DNA from: Macropodus opercularis
Taxonomy: Eukaryota; Chordata; Actinopteri; Anabantiformes; Osphronemidae
NCBI GenBank assembly: GCA_030770545.1
Contig: CM061109.1
Location: forward strand, 3,100,001 to 3,164,000
Length of the DNA: 64,000 bases
Direction: 5' to 3'
Below, piece by piece: positions 23,301-32,931 of the stretch. The position numbers and the translations under genes were made by a program. Below the pieces are notes generated by a model, which saw only the letters and a list, made by a program, of their open reading frames with translations, made no database searches and was not told the DNA's origin. How positions within the stretch are numbered: the stretch's first letter is position 1; each line of letters opens with the position of its first letter.

Positions 23301-26270
23301 TATCCTACATGTAACTTCACTGTAACATTCACTGACCACTAAAGAAATTACAGAACGCGTCAGGTGACTAAACCATTTCACAGAGCTACACACACATTCT
23401 TCACCTACACATAGTTGCTTCAGAACACTGGACTCACTCTGAATGGAGCGTCCGCTGTCTGCCTCCTGTCCCGGATGTCAGGCGGGAATCCAGTCCTGTT
23501 TCTGTGGAGCAGGTGGAACTTTTGCCTGGTGTCGGCTGTAACCATTAGTCTGGACACAGACTGTCCATCACACTTTTATACTACAAAATAAAACCAATAT
23601 AAATCAAATTAATCAAAATACAAGCTAGGTTTAACACAAAGGTACATGTAAGTAGACACAGAAGTTTTAAAGCTATGCCCAAATCAATGCTTTGCCCCAA
23701 CCTACAGGGAACTCCTGTAATCTGTCAATACCCAAAGCATCTATTCTATACATTTGCACTTTCAGTCCAAAACCTGTTAACTAATGATCAGTAGCCTGAG
23801 CATCACAGAGAGGAGACTTGTTGGCTCTCGCCTCAACAATGAGTTTATGTTACAAGTTCAGAGGTTCATCGTAAAATACTGTGATGTAATTTCAGTTTGT
23901 ATGTGATATAAAAGATGGTTCATAACACTGTACTCACTGTGAACGGAGCATCCGCTGTCCGCCTCCTGTTCCGAACATCAGGCGGGAATCCAGTCCTCCT
24001 TTTTCTGTTTAGAGGAACCTTTCCCTTGTGTCGACTGTAACCCTCAGCCTGGACTCAGGCGTCAGTCGGCAGACTGTCCGTCCAACTTCTGACACCAAGA
24101 TGTCGTGGAAAAACCTTCTTCAAATGCTGGAACATACTGAGAAAACTAGAGGAGCATGTTGGTGTAATGAACCAGCTCAACGTTTAGTACGTGCTGCCAT
24201 GAGGAAGACATCCTACAGCGAACCACTGTCTTCTGATGGATGTTAACACCAGAGCTTCTTATATATTGTAACACAATGGTTTAGCCACCCCTCGCATGCT
24301 ACCTGCTGTCTAAACGCATGTTTCATTTGGCCAACACACCAACCTGGTAAAGCTTCTAACTTCCCCTTTTTGTTCCCTGTGGTTGTGTAGATTCACTTGG
24401 GCCGGTGCTTAAACTTTCAATGGGCTTATCATTCACACAGGGGTTTTCACTCACACTGATCTTCCCATCTCATCGTATGGTTGGATCTTATCAAACATAC
24501 TCTAACTTTGGGTGACTCTCTTCAGCCAGGTAGTTTGTATGACACATTCGTTCCGAGCAACGTACCCTGTAGTGTGCTTATCAGCAATGCACACGGGACA
24601 CTGAAGGAGTCATCGCAAAGCTTATGATGTTATTATATCAGTCATACGCCCATTTTATTCAGATGGGACATCCCTAGATGTATGAATGCTCTAAAACATA
24701 AAATCAACTCAAATAAAACTAAATACAAGCTAGGTTTACCACAAAGTCACACAAATGAAGACAAAAAAAATCTGCTTTAAAACATAGGCCACAATGTTGC
24801 TGAACTTTTTCTTACACATGTGGTCGATTCTCTTTAAACCCATGAATGACTTACACAACGTAAGACTTCAGTATTTGTAATATCCTACATGTAACTTCAC
24901 TGTAACATTCACTGACCACTAAAGAAATTACAGAACGCGTCAGGTGACTAAACCATTTCACAGAGCTACACACACATTCTTCACCTACACATAGTTGCTT
25001 CAGAACACTGGACTCACTCTGAATGGAGCGTCCGCTGTCTGCCTCCTGTCCCGGATGTCAGGCGGGAATCCAGTCCTGTTTCTGTGGAGCAGGTGGAACT
25101 TTTCCCTGGTGTCGGCTGTAACCATTAGTCTGGACTCAAGCGCCGGTCAGCAGACTGTCCATCACACTTTTATACTACAAAATAAAACCAATATAAATCA
25201 AATTAATCAAAATACAAGCTAGGTTTAACACAAAGTTATATGTAAGAAGACGCAGAATTTTTAAAGCTATGCCCAAATCAATGCTTTGCCCCAACCTACA
25301 GGGAACTACTGTAATCTTTTAATACCCAAAGCATTTATTCTATACAGCTGCATTTTCAGTCTAAGTATGGGCGTTGTTGAGGTATGACGTTGAACATTTT
25401 ATTAATAAAGTAAAACAACATAGATCTTGTATCCTGACATACGAATGAAATATTTATCTCAGCATCACTGGACACTGGACTAAACGTTTCAAGTTGGTAA
25501 AACTTCCATGCTAACATTTAGCTAAGGTTTCATTCAGTTTTCTCATTTACATTGATAAGTTGCAACAAAACCTGCACATTTCAGTCTAATCTTGTTCAGG
25601 GTGAAAGTAAACAAAAACACCTTCACGTGACACAAACAGGTAAAGTACATGAACTATGTCCTCAACTGATCAGAAAACAGAAGTGAAATGAACATTTTTA
25701 TCAGCTGTAGAATGTCTTACCTCTGTGTCTCTGTCTTCATGGGGAGGATCTGGTACCGTCTGGTTTAGGACCCCAGGGTCACGTGATGTCGTCAAACACA
25801 AGCTGTTCATCCTCCAGCAGCACAGATACTGGACCTGGTTTACAACTGTTGTTGAAAGAGCATCATAAAGAGCAGCGCTGAGGAGCCGATACTAAAGTCA
25901 GACACGCTGGGAACAACGCTTCAAGTGGCCGCGTACAGGGCAGACGCTGCCCCCTCGTGGACAAATACAGGAATGATCCTCCAAGACAGTTTTCTAGTGT
26001 GACCCATGACTTGATCGGTTTTCGTTTCAATAAGGTAACACTCTAATGTTTTAATAGAGCATGTCAAAAAGAAAACATGGAAAACGATAGCAAACACTGA
26101 CATGATAAGTAGTTTTTCAGGTGAAATAAACGTCCAATAGTAACCAAATCACAATAGTAAAAATAACGTCACAATACACGCAATAAGCAGTTCAAGACAT
26201 TTCTCAACTGATCAGAATGCATAGCACAAATAATATACAAATATTTTTTTATCTCAGCATAAAATGTCTT

Positions 26271-26572
26271 ACCTCTGTTTCTCTGTCTCGGTGGAAATGA
26301 TATGACTGGTACCAGTTTCATCTGTTTAGCCGACTCCACAGTTACGTGACGTCATCAACCGCCGATCTAGCAGTTGATATTCTCAGCCCATCAGATTCAA
26401 GCTACCGAGTAACCATGACGACCATGGCGCAGAGGTACTCGGGAAAAACGTGTTGCATTGATAACATCCAATATGGCGGCGTCCGGAACTAGCACACGAT
26501 CTACCCTTTCAGAAACATGTAAAGCTGTAGCAACCGACAGAGAAGGAGAATAATAAAAGAAGCTGGACAGGT
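26271..26572. promoter_or_regulatory. Bidirectional promoter-like region, copy 1 (CRE, YY1, ETS)
   Basis: A perfect CRE palindrome TGACGTCA lies at 26347-26354. A YY1 consensus AATATGGCGGC is at 26470-26480, and an ETS core CCGGAA at 26483-26488, within a locally CpG-rich stretch. On the plus strand a splice donor CAG|GTAGGT lies at 26571. On the minus strand CAGAG|GTAAGAC lies at 26271. Promoters of vertebrate housekeeping genes often show this set. An upstream diverged copy has an E-box CACGTG (25780-25785) and the same minus-strand donor at 25720. Motifs are seen; promoter activity is inferred. Confidence 0.6.
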
Positions 26573-27346
26573 AGGTGGCCTCCTCAGTGACATGTTTACT
26601 GTGTACAGTAGCACTGCTAGATGTTTGAATATACAATACGTAAAGCTAAAGTAGCAATGTCGCTAACAAGCTAACCTAAGGCTAACTGCTGACAATATTT
26701 ACACAACCACTGTATAACAAGGTTTGGACCATTTTGTTAGCAGTGTATCAACCAGACTGTGTTTCAGTTGCACGTGTCTCCTTCCACAGAACTCTGGTAG
26801 ATAATTAATAAGGATGTAAATGTTCAAAATTCAATCCTTAGTTTATGTATTAAATGAACTGTATATCTTTTTTGCCTTTATTTCATAAGTTATGTCTGAA
26901 TGTGTTACAAGTTAGCAACGTGCTCTGGTTTGTACTTGGGGCTATGGTAGAAACATTATCTGTAGTCCCAACAGCTGTGCAGCATGCAAGCAAGTGTTGC
27001 ACACAGCTTGGTAACGCAGAGACAAAAGAAGATGTTCAGTCAAAAAAAGGGTAAAATGTCAACAAAACCCACTCCCTGTTAAAGCTGCTGTCAGGATGTG
27101 AGCGCCATCATTTATACTGATGAGGTGAAAACGTATTATGGACGTATGTGCCACATTATTACAGTGTTTTTTGTGCAGTAGACAAGACGGAAAAACATGC
27201 TCAGACAGATGAAGATATTTTAAGCACCTATCGATACTGATTGTTGCTGATACTTACTACTTACTACTTACTTACAGCTTATTAATCTGTAAAGATGTGG
27301 TATCTATCTGTTGTTAATGTGTTTTAGTTTTTCCCCTGAATTCCAG

Positions 27347-27404
27347 GTGACACACAAGCAGACTCCTGCAGTGGCAGTTGAGAGTGAGATGCCCCCTGCT
27401 TCCA
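27347..27404 (+). other. Exon-like segment of 58 nt just upstream of the ERV
   Basis: A pyrimidine tract and TTCCAG (acceptor AG 27345-27346) precede it, and CCA|GTAAGA (donor GT 27405-27406) follows. The donor lies 12 bp before the LTR. Both sites are kept in copy 2 (around 42500-42557). It could act as an exon joining the upstream promoter to ERV sequence. No function known. Confidence 0.45.
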
Positions 27405-27417
27405 GTAAGATGTTAAT

Positions 27418-27833
27418 TGTTAGAGGATTTGGAGCATAGTCCTCTCTGTGAACTGGTCCTTTCTGTGTCTCTGTGATATCTTGCTATGCTTGCAGGTGCT
27501 CCCCATGACCTTGTTGTGCTCGGGAAGAATGTTTAACCGCCCACGTCAGGAGGAAACTTCACAAAACTGTATTCATGGCATAATGACTTCCTATGTATCT
27601 TATTCACCATATATGGATTGGCTTTGTATCCTGTTTGACCAGATGTGAAGGAGTGACTTTCATACTTTTCCTAATAAAAGGAGCTGTGCCCAAGGGGGTT
27701 TGGAGATCGTCGGCTGGGCACTGAGTTATTGTGTTCCAGAGCGGCTCCCCTTGTGCTCACAAGTAAAATGAGCTTTGTCTTCATGTGTCGGTGTCTCCAG
27801 TATTGTTTAAGTGTTGGCAGGCTAGACCCAACA
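27418..27833 (+). repeat. 5' LTR, copy 1 (416 bp)
   Basis: Starts TGTTAGAGGA and ends GACCCAACA. An AATAAAAGG box at 27673-27681 may be the TATA-like element and/or polyadenylation signal. It is about 77 bp longer than the 3' LTR, which lacks the block holding this box. Besides that gap the two LTRs differ at many places. Confidence 0.93.
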
Positions 27834-27838
27834 TTTCT

Positions 27839-27856
27839 TGGTGCCGAAACTCGGGA
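27839..27856 (+). promoter_or_regulatory. Primer binding site, tRNA-Phe type
   Basis: TGGTGCCGAAACTCGGGA lies five bases after the LTR. It complements the 3' end of vertebrate tRNA-Phe (with CCA) at all but one position. The same sequence is at 42992-43009 in copy 2. Minus-strand DNA synthesis would have started here. Confidence 0.85.
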
Positions 27857-28021
27857 GTCAAGATTCAACGACGGGGAGGAGAACAACGGAGGACCGAAAT
27901 CTGTGCACAGTCGACTCGTCTGGGACGGTCGGAACAAAGACCCGGAGCGTGAATTCGTCTGCTGGGCCGGTTGAATCTCTTCGCTCGCTGATGACGACTT
28001 CTGACCAGGGCAAGACAAAAA

Positions 28022-28027
28022 GTAAGT
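28022..28027 (+). promoter_or_regulatory. Splice donor in the ERV leader
   Basis: AAAAA|GTAAGTACC is a strong consensus donor in the leader between the primer site and gag, where retroviruses place the donor used for spliced env RNA. Same in copy 2 at about 43175. Confidence 0.6.
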
Positions 28028-28534
28028 ACCGCTGAAAAAGTGCGGTGTGTGTGAAATGGCAGGTCGCATTTCCAAGAGGCAGAACAGAAGTAATTGTTCT
28101 AGATAAGGAGAAAATAGACGTACTTATTTTCTCAAACGGGCAGAAGTACTTGTCCGAGGGAGGAGTAGACGTGCTTACTCCTCAGTGAATGTTCAGTCTA
28201 ATGCATTAGTGATGTGTGGAGTGTGAAAGTCACCCATTGACGCAGAAAACGTGTGACCGGGGGAAACCTGACGGTGTTAGCGCAACCCGGCCATGCGAAC
28301 TATACGAAGGGTGAATTAAGGAAACTGTGGGTTATTAGGAGAATTCAGAAGTCAGAAGTTTCACCGCCTAGGTTGCGGGGCTCGGATTCTCACATTAAGT
28401 TTGAAAACAGTAGGACTGACCCAAAATTGAAATGCTGCTCACGTTTTCAGCTACACCCGCAGGTGATAGACCTGTAGAAGGTTGGTGCAGTCGATGGACA
28501 CGTGAGAAGGTGGCAAATCGTTGACTCAGTCCAA

Positions 28535-28710
28535 AGTCTATTAATAAAGTGTATTAATAAAAGGCTATTGATAAAGCCTACTAATAAGGTCTATTAATAA
28601 AGTGTATTAATAAAGGCTATCGATAAAGCCTATTAACAAAGTCTATTAATAAAGGATATTAATAACAGCTATTAGTAAAGTCTATTAATAAAGTATATTA
28701 ATAAGGTTTA
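28535..28710 (+). repeat. AT-rich minisatellite in the ERV leader
   Basis: About thirteen imperfect copies of a 13-nt motif (type TCTATTAATAAAG) directly before the gag ATG at 28719. Six of the copies include AATAAA on the sense strand. Copy 2 has the same block at about 43688-43860 with one or two changes. Confidence 0.9.
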
Positions 28711-28718
28711 AAGGAGAG

Positions 28719-29428
28719 ATGGGGAAAAGAAACAGTAAGCCCCTTTTGGAGGGGGACGCGTGAGAGGACAATTCACAGGGAAATCAGCAGACGGTTCCTG
28801 GCTCGCAGCCAATAGTGCTGCTCTGACAGCACAGAGGGAGGCAGTCTATGGAGAGATAAGAAGAATATGGAGAGCACGACCAGACTATATAAAAATTGCC
28901 CAGTATCGCCAGAAAGATGGGGAGGATGTGTACGAATACAGAGAACGTTTAGAAAACGTCTTTAAAACACACAGTGGCCTTCCAGAAGATCAGACACCTG
29001 ACTCAGCCCATCAGAACCAGCTAAAACAGGCGTTATTAGCAGGATTTAGAGGCCCAATCTCCGACTTTATCAGAAAACATAATGTAAATTATACTACTGA
29101 CTCCGTTCACCAAATTATGAACTTTGCCAGACATGCGAGCGAAGTATTAGCTAAGAAAAACAAAAATGCTGAAACAGCAACCGTATTCTGCTTATTTGGA
29201 GCAGATGACAACTCAGAAGCAGAAGTGTTTTTCCAAGGGTCCTCCGGTAGAGGCCGAGGGGGGTTTAGAGGTCGTGGTGAGGTTAGAGGAGGTCCACCTA
29301 AGCATGATCGCTGTTACATTTGTGACAAGCCAGGACACATGGCCAGAAACTGCCCAGAGAACCCCAGAAAGCAACAACAGAGGCCTGCAGAGTACAATAA
29401 ACCAAATCCATTTAACCCTAGTAATTGA
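28719..29428 (+). pseudogene. gag: gag, internally deleted (copy 1)
   Basis: ATG at 28719 opens MGKRNSKPLLEG, with the MG start needed for N-myristoylation of a matrix protein, but meets TGA at 28761-28763. A second frame open from about 28760 carries the capsid C-terminal half, with a major-homology-like QYRQKDGEDVYEYRERLE. It then has a Gly/Arg-rich stretch (RGRGGFRGRGE) and one zinc knuckle, CYICDKPGHMARNC (CX2CX4HX4C), for RNA binding. About 235 codons remain, against 450-550 in usual gammaretroviral Gag. Most of matrix and the capsid N-terminal domain are missing, and the junction is out of frame. It ends at TGA 29426-29428, followed by CTAGGC. Confidence 0.9.
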
Positions 29429-29834
29429 CTAGGCCCGCAGGAGAGTTCACCAGACATGGACAGACCTGATGATTTTTTTAGATCTCACTTGTGTAATAGA
29501 AACATTAGTAGCACAGACCGGTAATAAGAACACTTCCACCAGAACTCTGACAGTAGAAGGTCGTGACGTCGTTTTCTTATGTGATTCAGGAGCAGACCGC
29601 ACAGTTTTAAAAGAGCACGTTGAGGGAGTTTCCGCTTCAAACAACCGTATTTTTGTGCAATCAGCAAACGGCAGAATAACATCAAGTGCAGTGTCTAAAC
29701 CTGTGTCTGTAAAAGATCTTCAGACTAACTTAGAAATAACAGCACCTGTAGTTATGTTTCCAGCGTGTCCAGTGAACCTCTTAGGGCGAGATCTAATGAT
29801 AAAATTACATATTTCCGCTGTACCCACCTCATGA
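29429..29834 (+). pseudogene. pro: Retroviral aspartic protease, copy 1
   Basis: The active-site triad lies in FLCDSGADRTVL (Asp-Ser-Gly), and the flap/dimer part near the end is VNLLGRDLM. The fold of two such subunits would cleave the Gag-Pol precursor. In copy 2 the frame is continuous with gag across a single TGA. In copy 1 an extra T in a T-run near 29472 (seven T instead of six) breaks that link. It ends at TGA 29832-29834, where an active virus would be expected to read on into pol. Catalytic residues look intact. Confidence 0.9.
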
Positions 29835-29860
29835 GGAATGGTGGCTATAGGGAAAGATGA

Positions 29861-30289
29861 AACAATACCTACATATCCCCTTTCAGCCAGTGGGATACCA
29901 CAATATCTTGGTCTTTAGATTTCCCAAATCCAGACCCGGGGAAAATAGGGAAAGAATTATTAAAACTGGCTGACAGCAGCCAATCAAGAGACTATGTTTC
30001 TATGTCTCCAAGCCAGATGCATGTTACCCTCTGGTACAAACTAGACCCAGGGTCAGATCACCAATATGATAAGCTGGTGAATGACTCTGGACCCCAACGT
30101 GTAACGTTACAACATTATTACACTGATGGCAAAGGAACGTCAGCCTGTGACGTTGTATTGCCAGATAAAGCTTTCAAGCTGTTTAAAAATCATGGCTCAC
30201 AGCCGCATGTCTCTGTGACCAGAGACCCCCAGCACAAATGGGAGTTTCTGGGCCCGTGGTTGAAAGAGACAATGAGACACACCCACTAG
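29861..30289 (+). pseudogene. Extra pol region with two HxTx/HxSx motifs, 2H phosphoesterase-like (copy 1)
   Basis: An open stretch lies between protease and RT in a frame different from the protease. It has MHVTLWY (His codon 30020-30022) and, 62 residues later, QPHVSVTR (His codon 30206-30208). Two H-x-[ST]-x motifs, the second preceded by Pro, are the signature of the 2H phosphoesterase fold (LigT, AKAP7, CNPase, coronavirus NS2). Members open 2',3'-cyclic phosphates or cut 2'-5' oligoadenylates. The usual spacing is nearer 80 residues, so this would be a compact member. The motifs are seen; the fold and any activity are inferred. A structural insert specific to fish ERV pol is the alternative. 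Confidence 0.5.
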
Positions 30290-30403
30290 AGGCCAAATCA
30301 CACCCGAGACAGATGGAGAAAACCGTTAAGCTGGGTGGTGACGCTCACACCACACACCCACTTAGAGAGTTCTTATGAGTCTAAATGACAGCCATGCCCA
30401 ATA

Positions 30404-31404
30404 ATGTCAACAGTAACAGACCCACTGTTGAAAACAGTTCTTGATGAATTTTGGTCTAAGGGAAAAGCAGATGTAGGTTTAATGACTACTGCTCGACCTG
30501 TAGTGATAAAACCAAAAACAGAGAAAGGCATCCAGCCAGTGATAGCTGATATGATTAAAGCAGGCATCATAATTCAAGCTCCAGATGCCTCATGTAATAC
30601 TCCCATTTTTCCTGTTAAGAAAGCAGAAGACAGGACAGTGGACCTGAGAGCAGTAAATCAAGCTGTGGAAAGCAGGGCCCCATGTGTGCCTGACCCACAC
30701 ACACTGTTGAATCAGTTGAGAGCAGAAATGAAGTAGTTTACTGTAGCTGATTTAAGTAATGCTTTCTTTTCCACACCATTAGCCCAAAAGTCACAAGGAT
30801 GGTTTGGTTTTACATATCAGGGAAAGAAGTATACTTATACTCGTTTACCACAAGGTTTTTGTGACAGTCCCACTATATTCACTGCAGAAATAAATAATTG
30901 TTTGGCTGATTTCCAAATGCCTGAACACAGCCACTATCGGTATATGTAGATGATCTATTAATAGCATCAGACACAGAAGAACATAACAAGCAGGTTTCTG
31001 TGGCACTATTTAAACATCTACATAAGACAGGAAACAAGGCCTCACTTTCAAAGTTACAGTGGGCCAGACAAGATCCTGAAGGTCGAAGGATCACAGACAC
31101 CAGAAAAAAGTCTATATTAGACGCACCGAAACCTGTCACAAAGCAACACATGATGAGTTTTCTAGGCTTGTGCAACTATTGTAGACTGTGGATCCCAAAT
31201 TATGCACAAATGACACAACCATTGTTAGATCTCATCTATGATGAACCAATGACTATGAAACAAACTTTGCAGTGGACAGATGCAGCAGAAAAAGCTTTCA
31301 CCGAGCTGAAACGAGCACTTACCAGCTCCACGGTTATTGGGTTACCAGACTATACCAAGGCCTTTGTACAGACTGTTGATTGTAAGGGTTTATTTATGAC
31401 GTGA
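30404..31404 (+). pseudogene. pol: Reverse transcriptase with connection, copy 1
   Basis: The polymerase blocks appear in order. The N-terminal fingers carry CNTPIFPVKK. The first catalytic Asp lies in VADLSNAFFS (about 30750), and motif B in RLPQGFCDSPTIF. YVDD is at 30943-30954. The connection includes FLGLCNYCRLWIPNYA. A TAG at 30734-30736 interrupts the fingers, a frameshift lies just before YVDD (about 30915-30940), and TGA at 31402-31404 ends the frame. All three lesions recur in copy 2. Active-site residues remain readable but no continuous enzyme is encoded. Confidence 0.92.
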
Positions 31405-32014
31405 TGTTAGCACAGCAGATGGGAGGCAAGATGAAGCCTGTGGCTTACTACTCTAAGAGATTAGATCCAGTTGCATGTGCTTTGCCTAGCTGTGTCAGAG
31501 CTGTGTGTGCTGCAGCGTTAGCCATACAAGCCTCGGCTGAGGTTGTACTTTATCACCCGCTAAAGCTGTTAGTGCTTCATGAAGTAGACATGTTATTGAC
31601 TCAGACAAAAATGACATTTCTGTCTCCTGCGAGACATTTGTCTTTGCTGTCAACGTTGCTTTCACAACCACATTTGACCATTAAAGATGTTCAACTCTGA
31701 ACCCGGCAACCCTCCTGCCACGTCCACATGAAGGAATGCCACATCGTTGTCTAGCTGACACAGAACAGCAGTGTAAACCGCGACCTGACTTGAAAGATAC
31801 TCCTTTAGAGGAAGGAGAATGTTGGTTTGTTGATGGATCATGTTCAAAGACTCCTCGAGGTACTAATCAGTCTGGGTTCGCGGTAGTTACACAGGACACT
31901 ATCATCACAGCAATGAAGTTACCATCTCACTATTCTGCACAAGCTGCAGAAATCGTAGCATTAACTGAAGCGTGTAGAGCTGGACATAGAAATTATCAGA
32001 GATATGCAAGCTAA
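31405..32014 (+). pseudogene. RNase H region, copy 1
   Basis: The connection-end text (KPVAYYSKRLDPVA) is followed by a stop at 31698-31700. The RNase H start CWFVDGSCSK gives the first Asp, and SAQAAEIVALTEAC gives the Glu. The part with the remaining catalytic Asp residues is missing: sequence jumps from TEACRAGH to unrelated text before a stop at 32012-32014. The domain would degrade RNA in RNA-DNA hybrids during reverse transcription but is incomplete here. Confidence 0.85.
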
Positions 32015-32916
32015 CTCTCCTAAGCAAGAAGTGACAAACTGGCTCAAAAGCAGAGCACAAATTGAAAATCATGTTTACTATATTAACAAGAAGCCATGCC
32101 TACCCAGAAGTCTGTTCCATACAGCAGCTGTAATGAGCCATGGGCTCAGGGGGGATGGTGACAATAGTGGGACGGCACTTCTACGCCTATGGATTTAATA
32201 CTTACTCAAAAAATTTTTGTAGATCATGTCTCATCTGTTGTAAACATAATCCACAAGGTAATCTCAGACCGAAAAGGGGACAGTTCCCCCAAGATAAATA
32301 TCCTTTTCAGTTCATACACATGGATTTTATTGAACTAACACCAAGTCAGCAATATAAGTATTGCCTCGTTCTCATAGATCCATATTCAAAATGGATTGAA
32401 ATCGTTCCAAGCAAGACAGCAGATGCCCTTACAGTAGCAAAAGCCATATGCAAACACATAATACCACAACATGGTATTCCAGAAGTAATCTATAGTGACA
32501 ACGGGACACATTTTGTGAATGAAGTAGTGTCACGAATGGCAGAACATCTAGGAATACGTCAAAAATCATTGTTCATACCACCCACAAAGTGCAGGATTGG
32601 TGGAACGAACAAAATGCTGAAGGAGAAAGAGGTTGTTAATGCAAGTAATCTGCCAGACAATGTTTTGTCTCCCCAGGCAACGCTCATACAGCCAGGTGAC
32701 CAGATCCTAATCAAAGTGATCAAACGGAAGAACTGGTCCAGTCCCCGCTGGGAAGGCCCCTACACAGTCCTGCTGACCACACCAACAGCGCTGAAGATAG
32801 CAGAGAGAGACACGTGGATTCACCAGAGCCACTGCAAAAAGCTGCCACCACTGACATCTGAGTATGGTGGAAGTCGGCCGGCACCAAAGCCCTTGGCTGC
32901 AGAAGAAACCATCTGA
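32015..32916 (+). pseudogene. Integrase, copy 1, with altered core
   Basis: The second half of the N-terminal zinc domain is seen as CRSCLICC. The core has the first Asp in FIHMDFIELTP (GAT 32323-32325) and the second in YSDNGTHFVNE (GAC 32497-32499). At the place of the third acidic residue the frame reads PTKCRIGGTNK, and no Glu is present. A neighbouring frame looks more like the family there, so a pair of small indels probably altered this segment. Sequence between core and C-terminal domain is shortened. The C-terminal part WEGPYTVLLTTPTALKI and WIHQSHCKK fits gammaretroviral integrase. The frame ends at TGA 32914-32916. Confidence 0.88.
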
Positions 32917-32931
32917 ACCCTGCTCCCAGCT

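Larger units (their letters stand above)
19228..25362 (+). repeat. Tandem satellite array A (about 3.9 units of 1594 bp)
   Basis: Units start at 19228, 20822, 22416 and 23995, all at CCTCCTTTTTCTGTTTAGAG. The first two are exactly 1594 bp. The third is 1579 bp because 15 bp are missing near 23555. The fourth is partial and fades into flank R at about 25362, with more mismatches over its last 120 bases. Units differ from each other by a few percent at most. Each contains two short open frames (72 and 75 codons) that look accidental. Confidence 0.96.
25363..27417 (+). repeat. Right flank R, copy 1, ending at the ERV 5' LTR
   Basis: Nearly identical to 40525-42570 and 62228-64000. It holds two diverged copies of a promoter/first-exon-like block (about 25650-25800 and 26195-26360), a bidirectional promoter-like region, and exon-like stretches on the plus strand. 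One (26888-27050) is bounded by TTTCATAAG and GGTAAA; the other (27347-27404) by TTCCAG and GTAAGA. No long reading frame spans these, and I cannot name a gene. Confidence 0.88.

Noticed and set aside
27671..28075. 134-codon minus-strand frame in the ERV LTR and leader
   Set aside because: Antisense shadow of LTR and leader; identical in copy 2 only through duplication.
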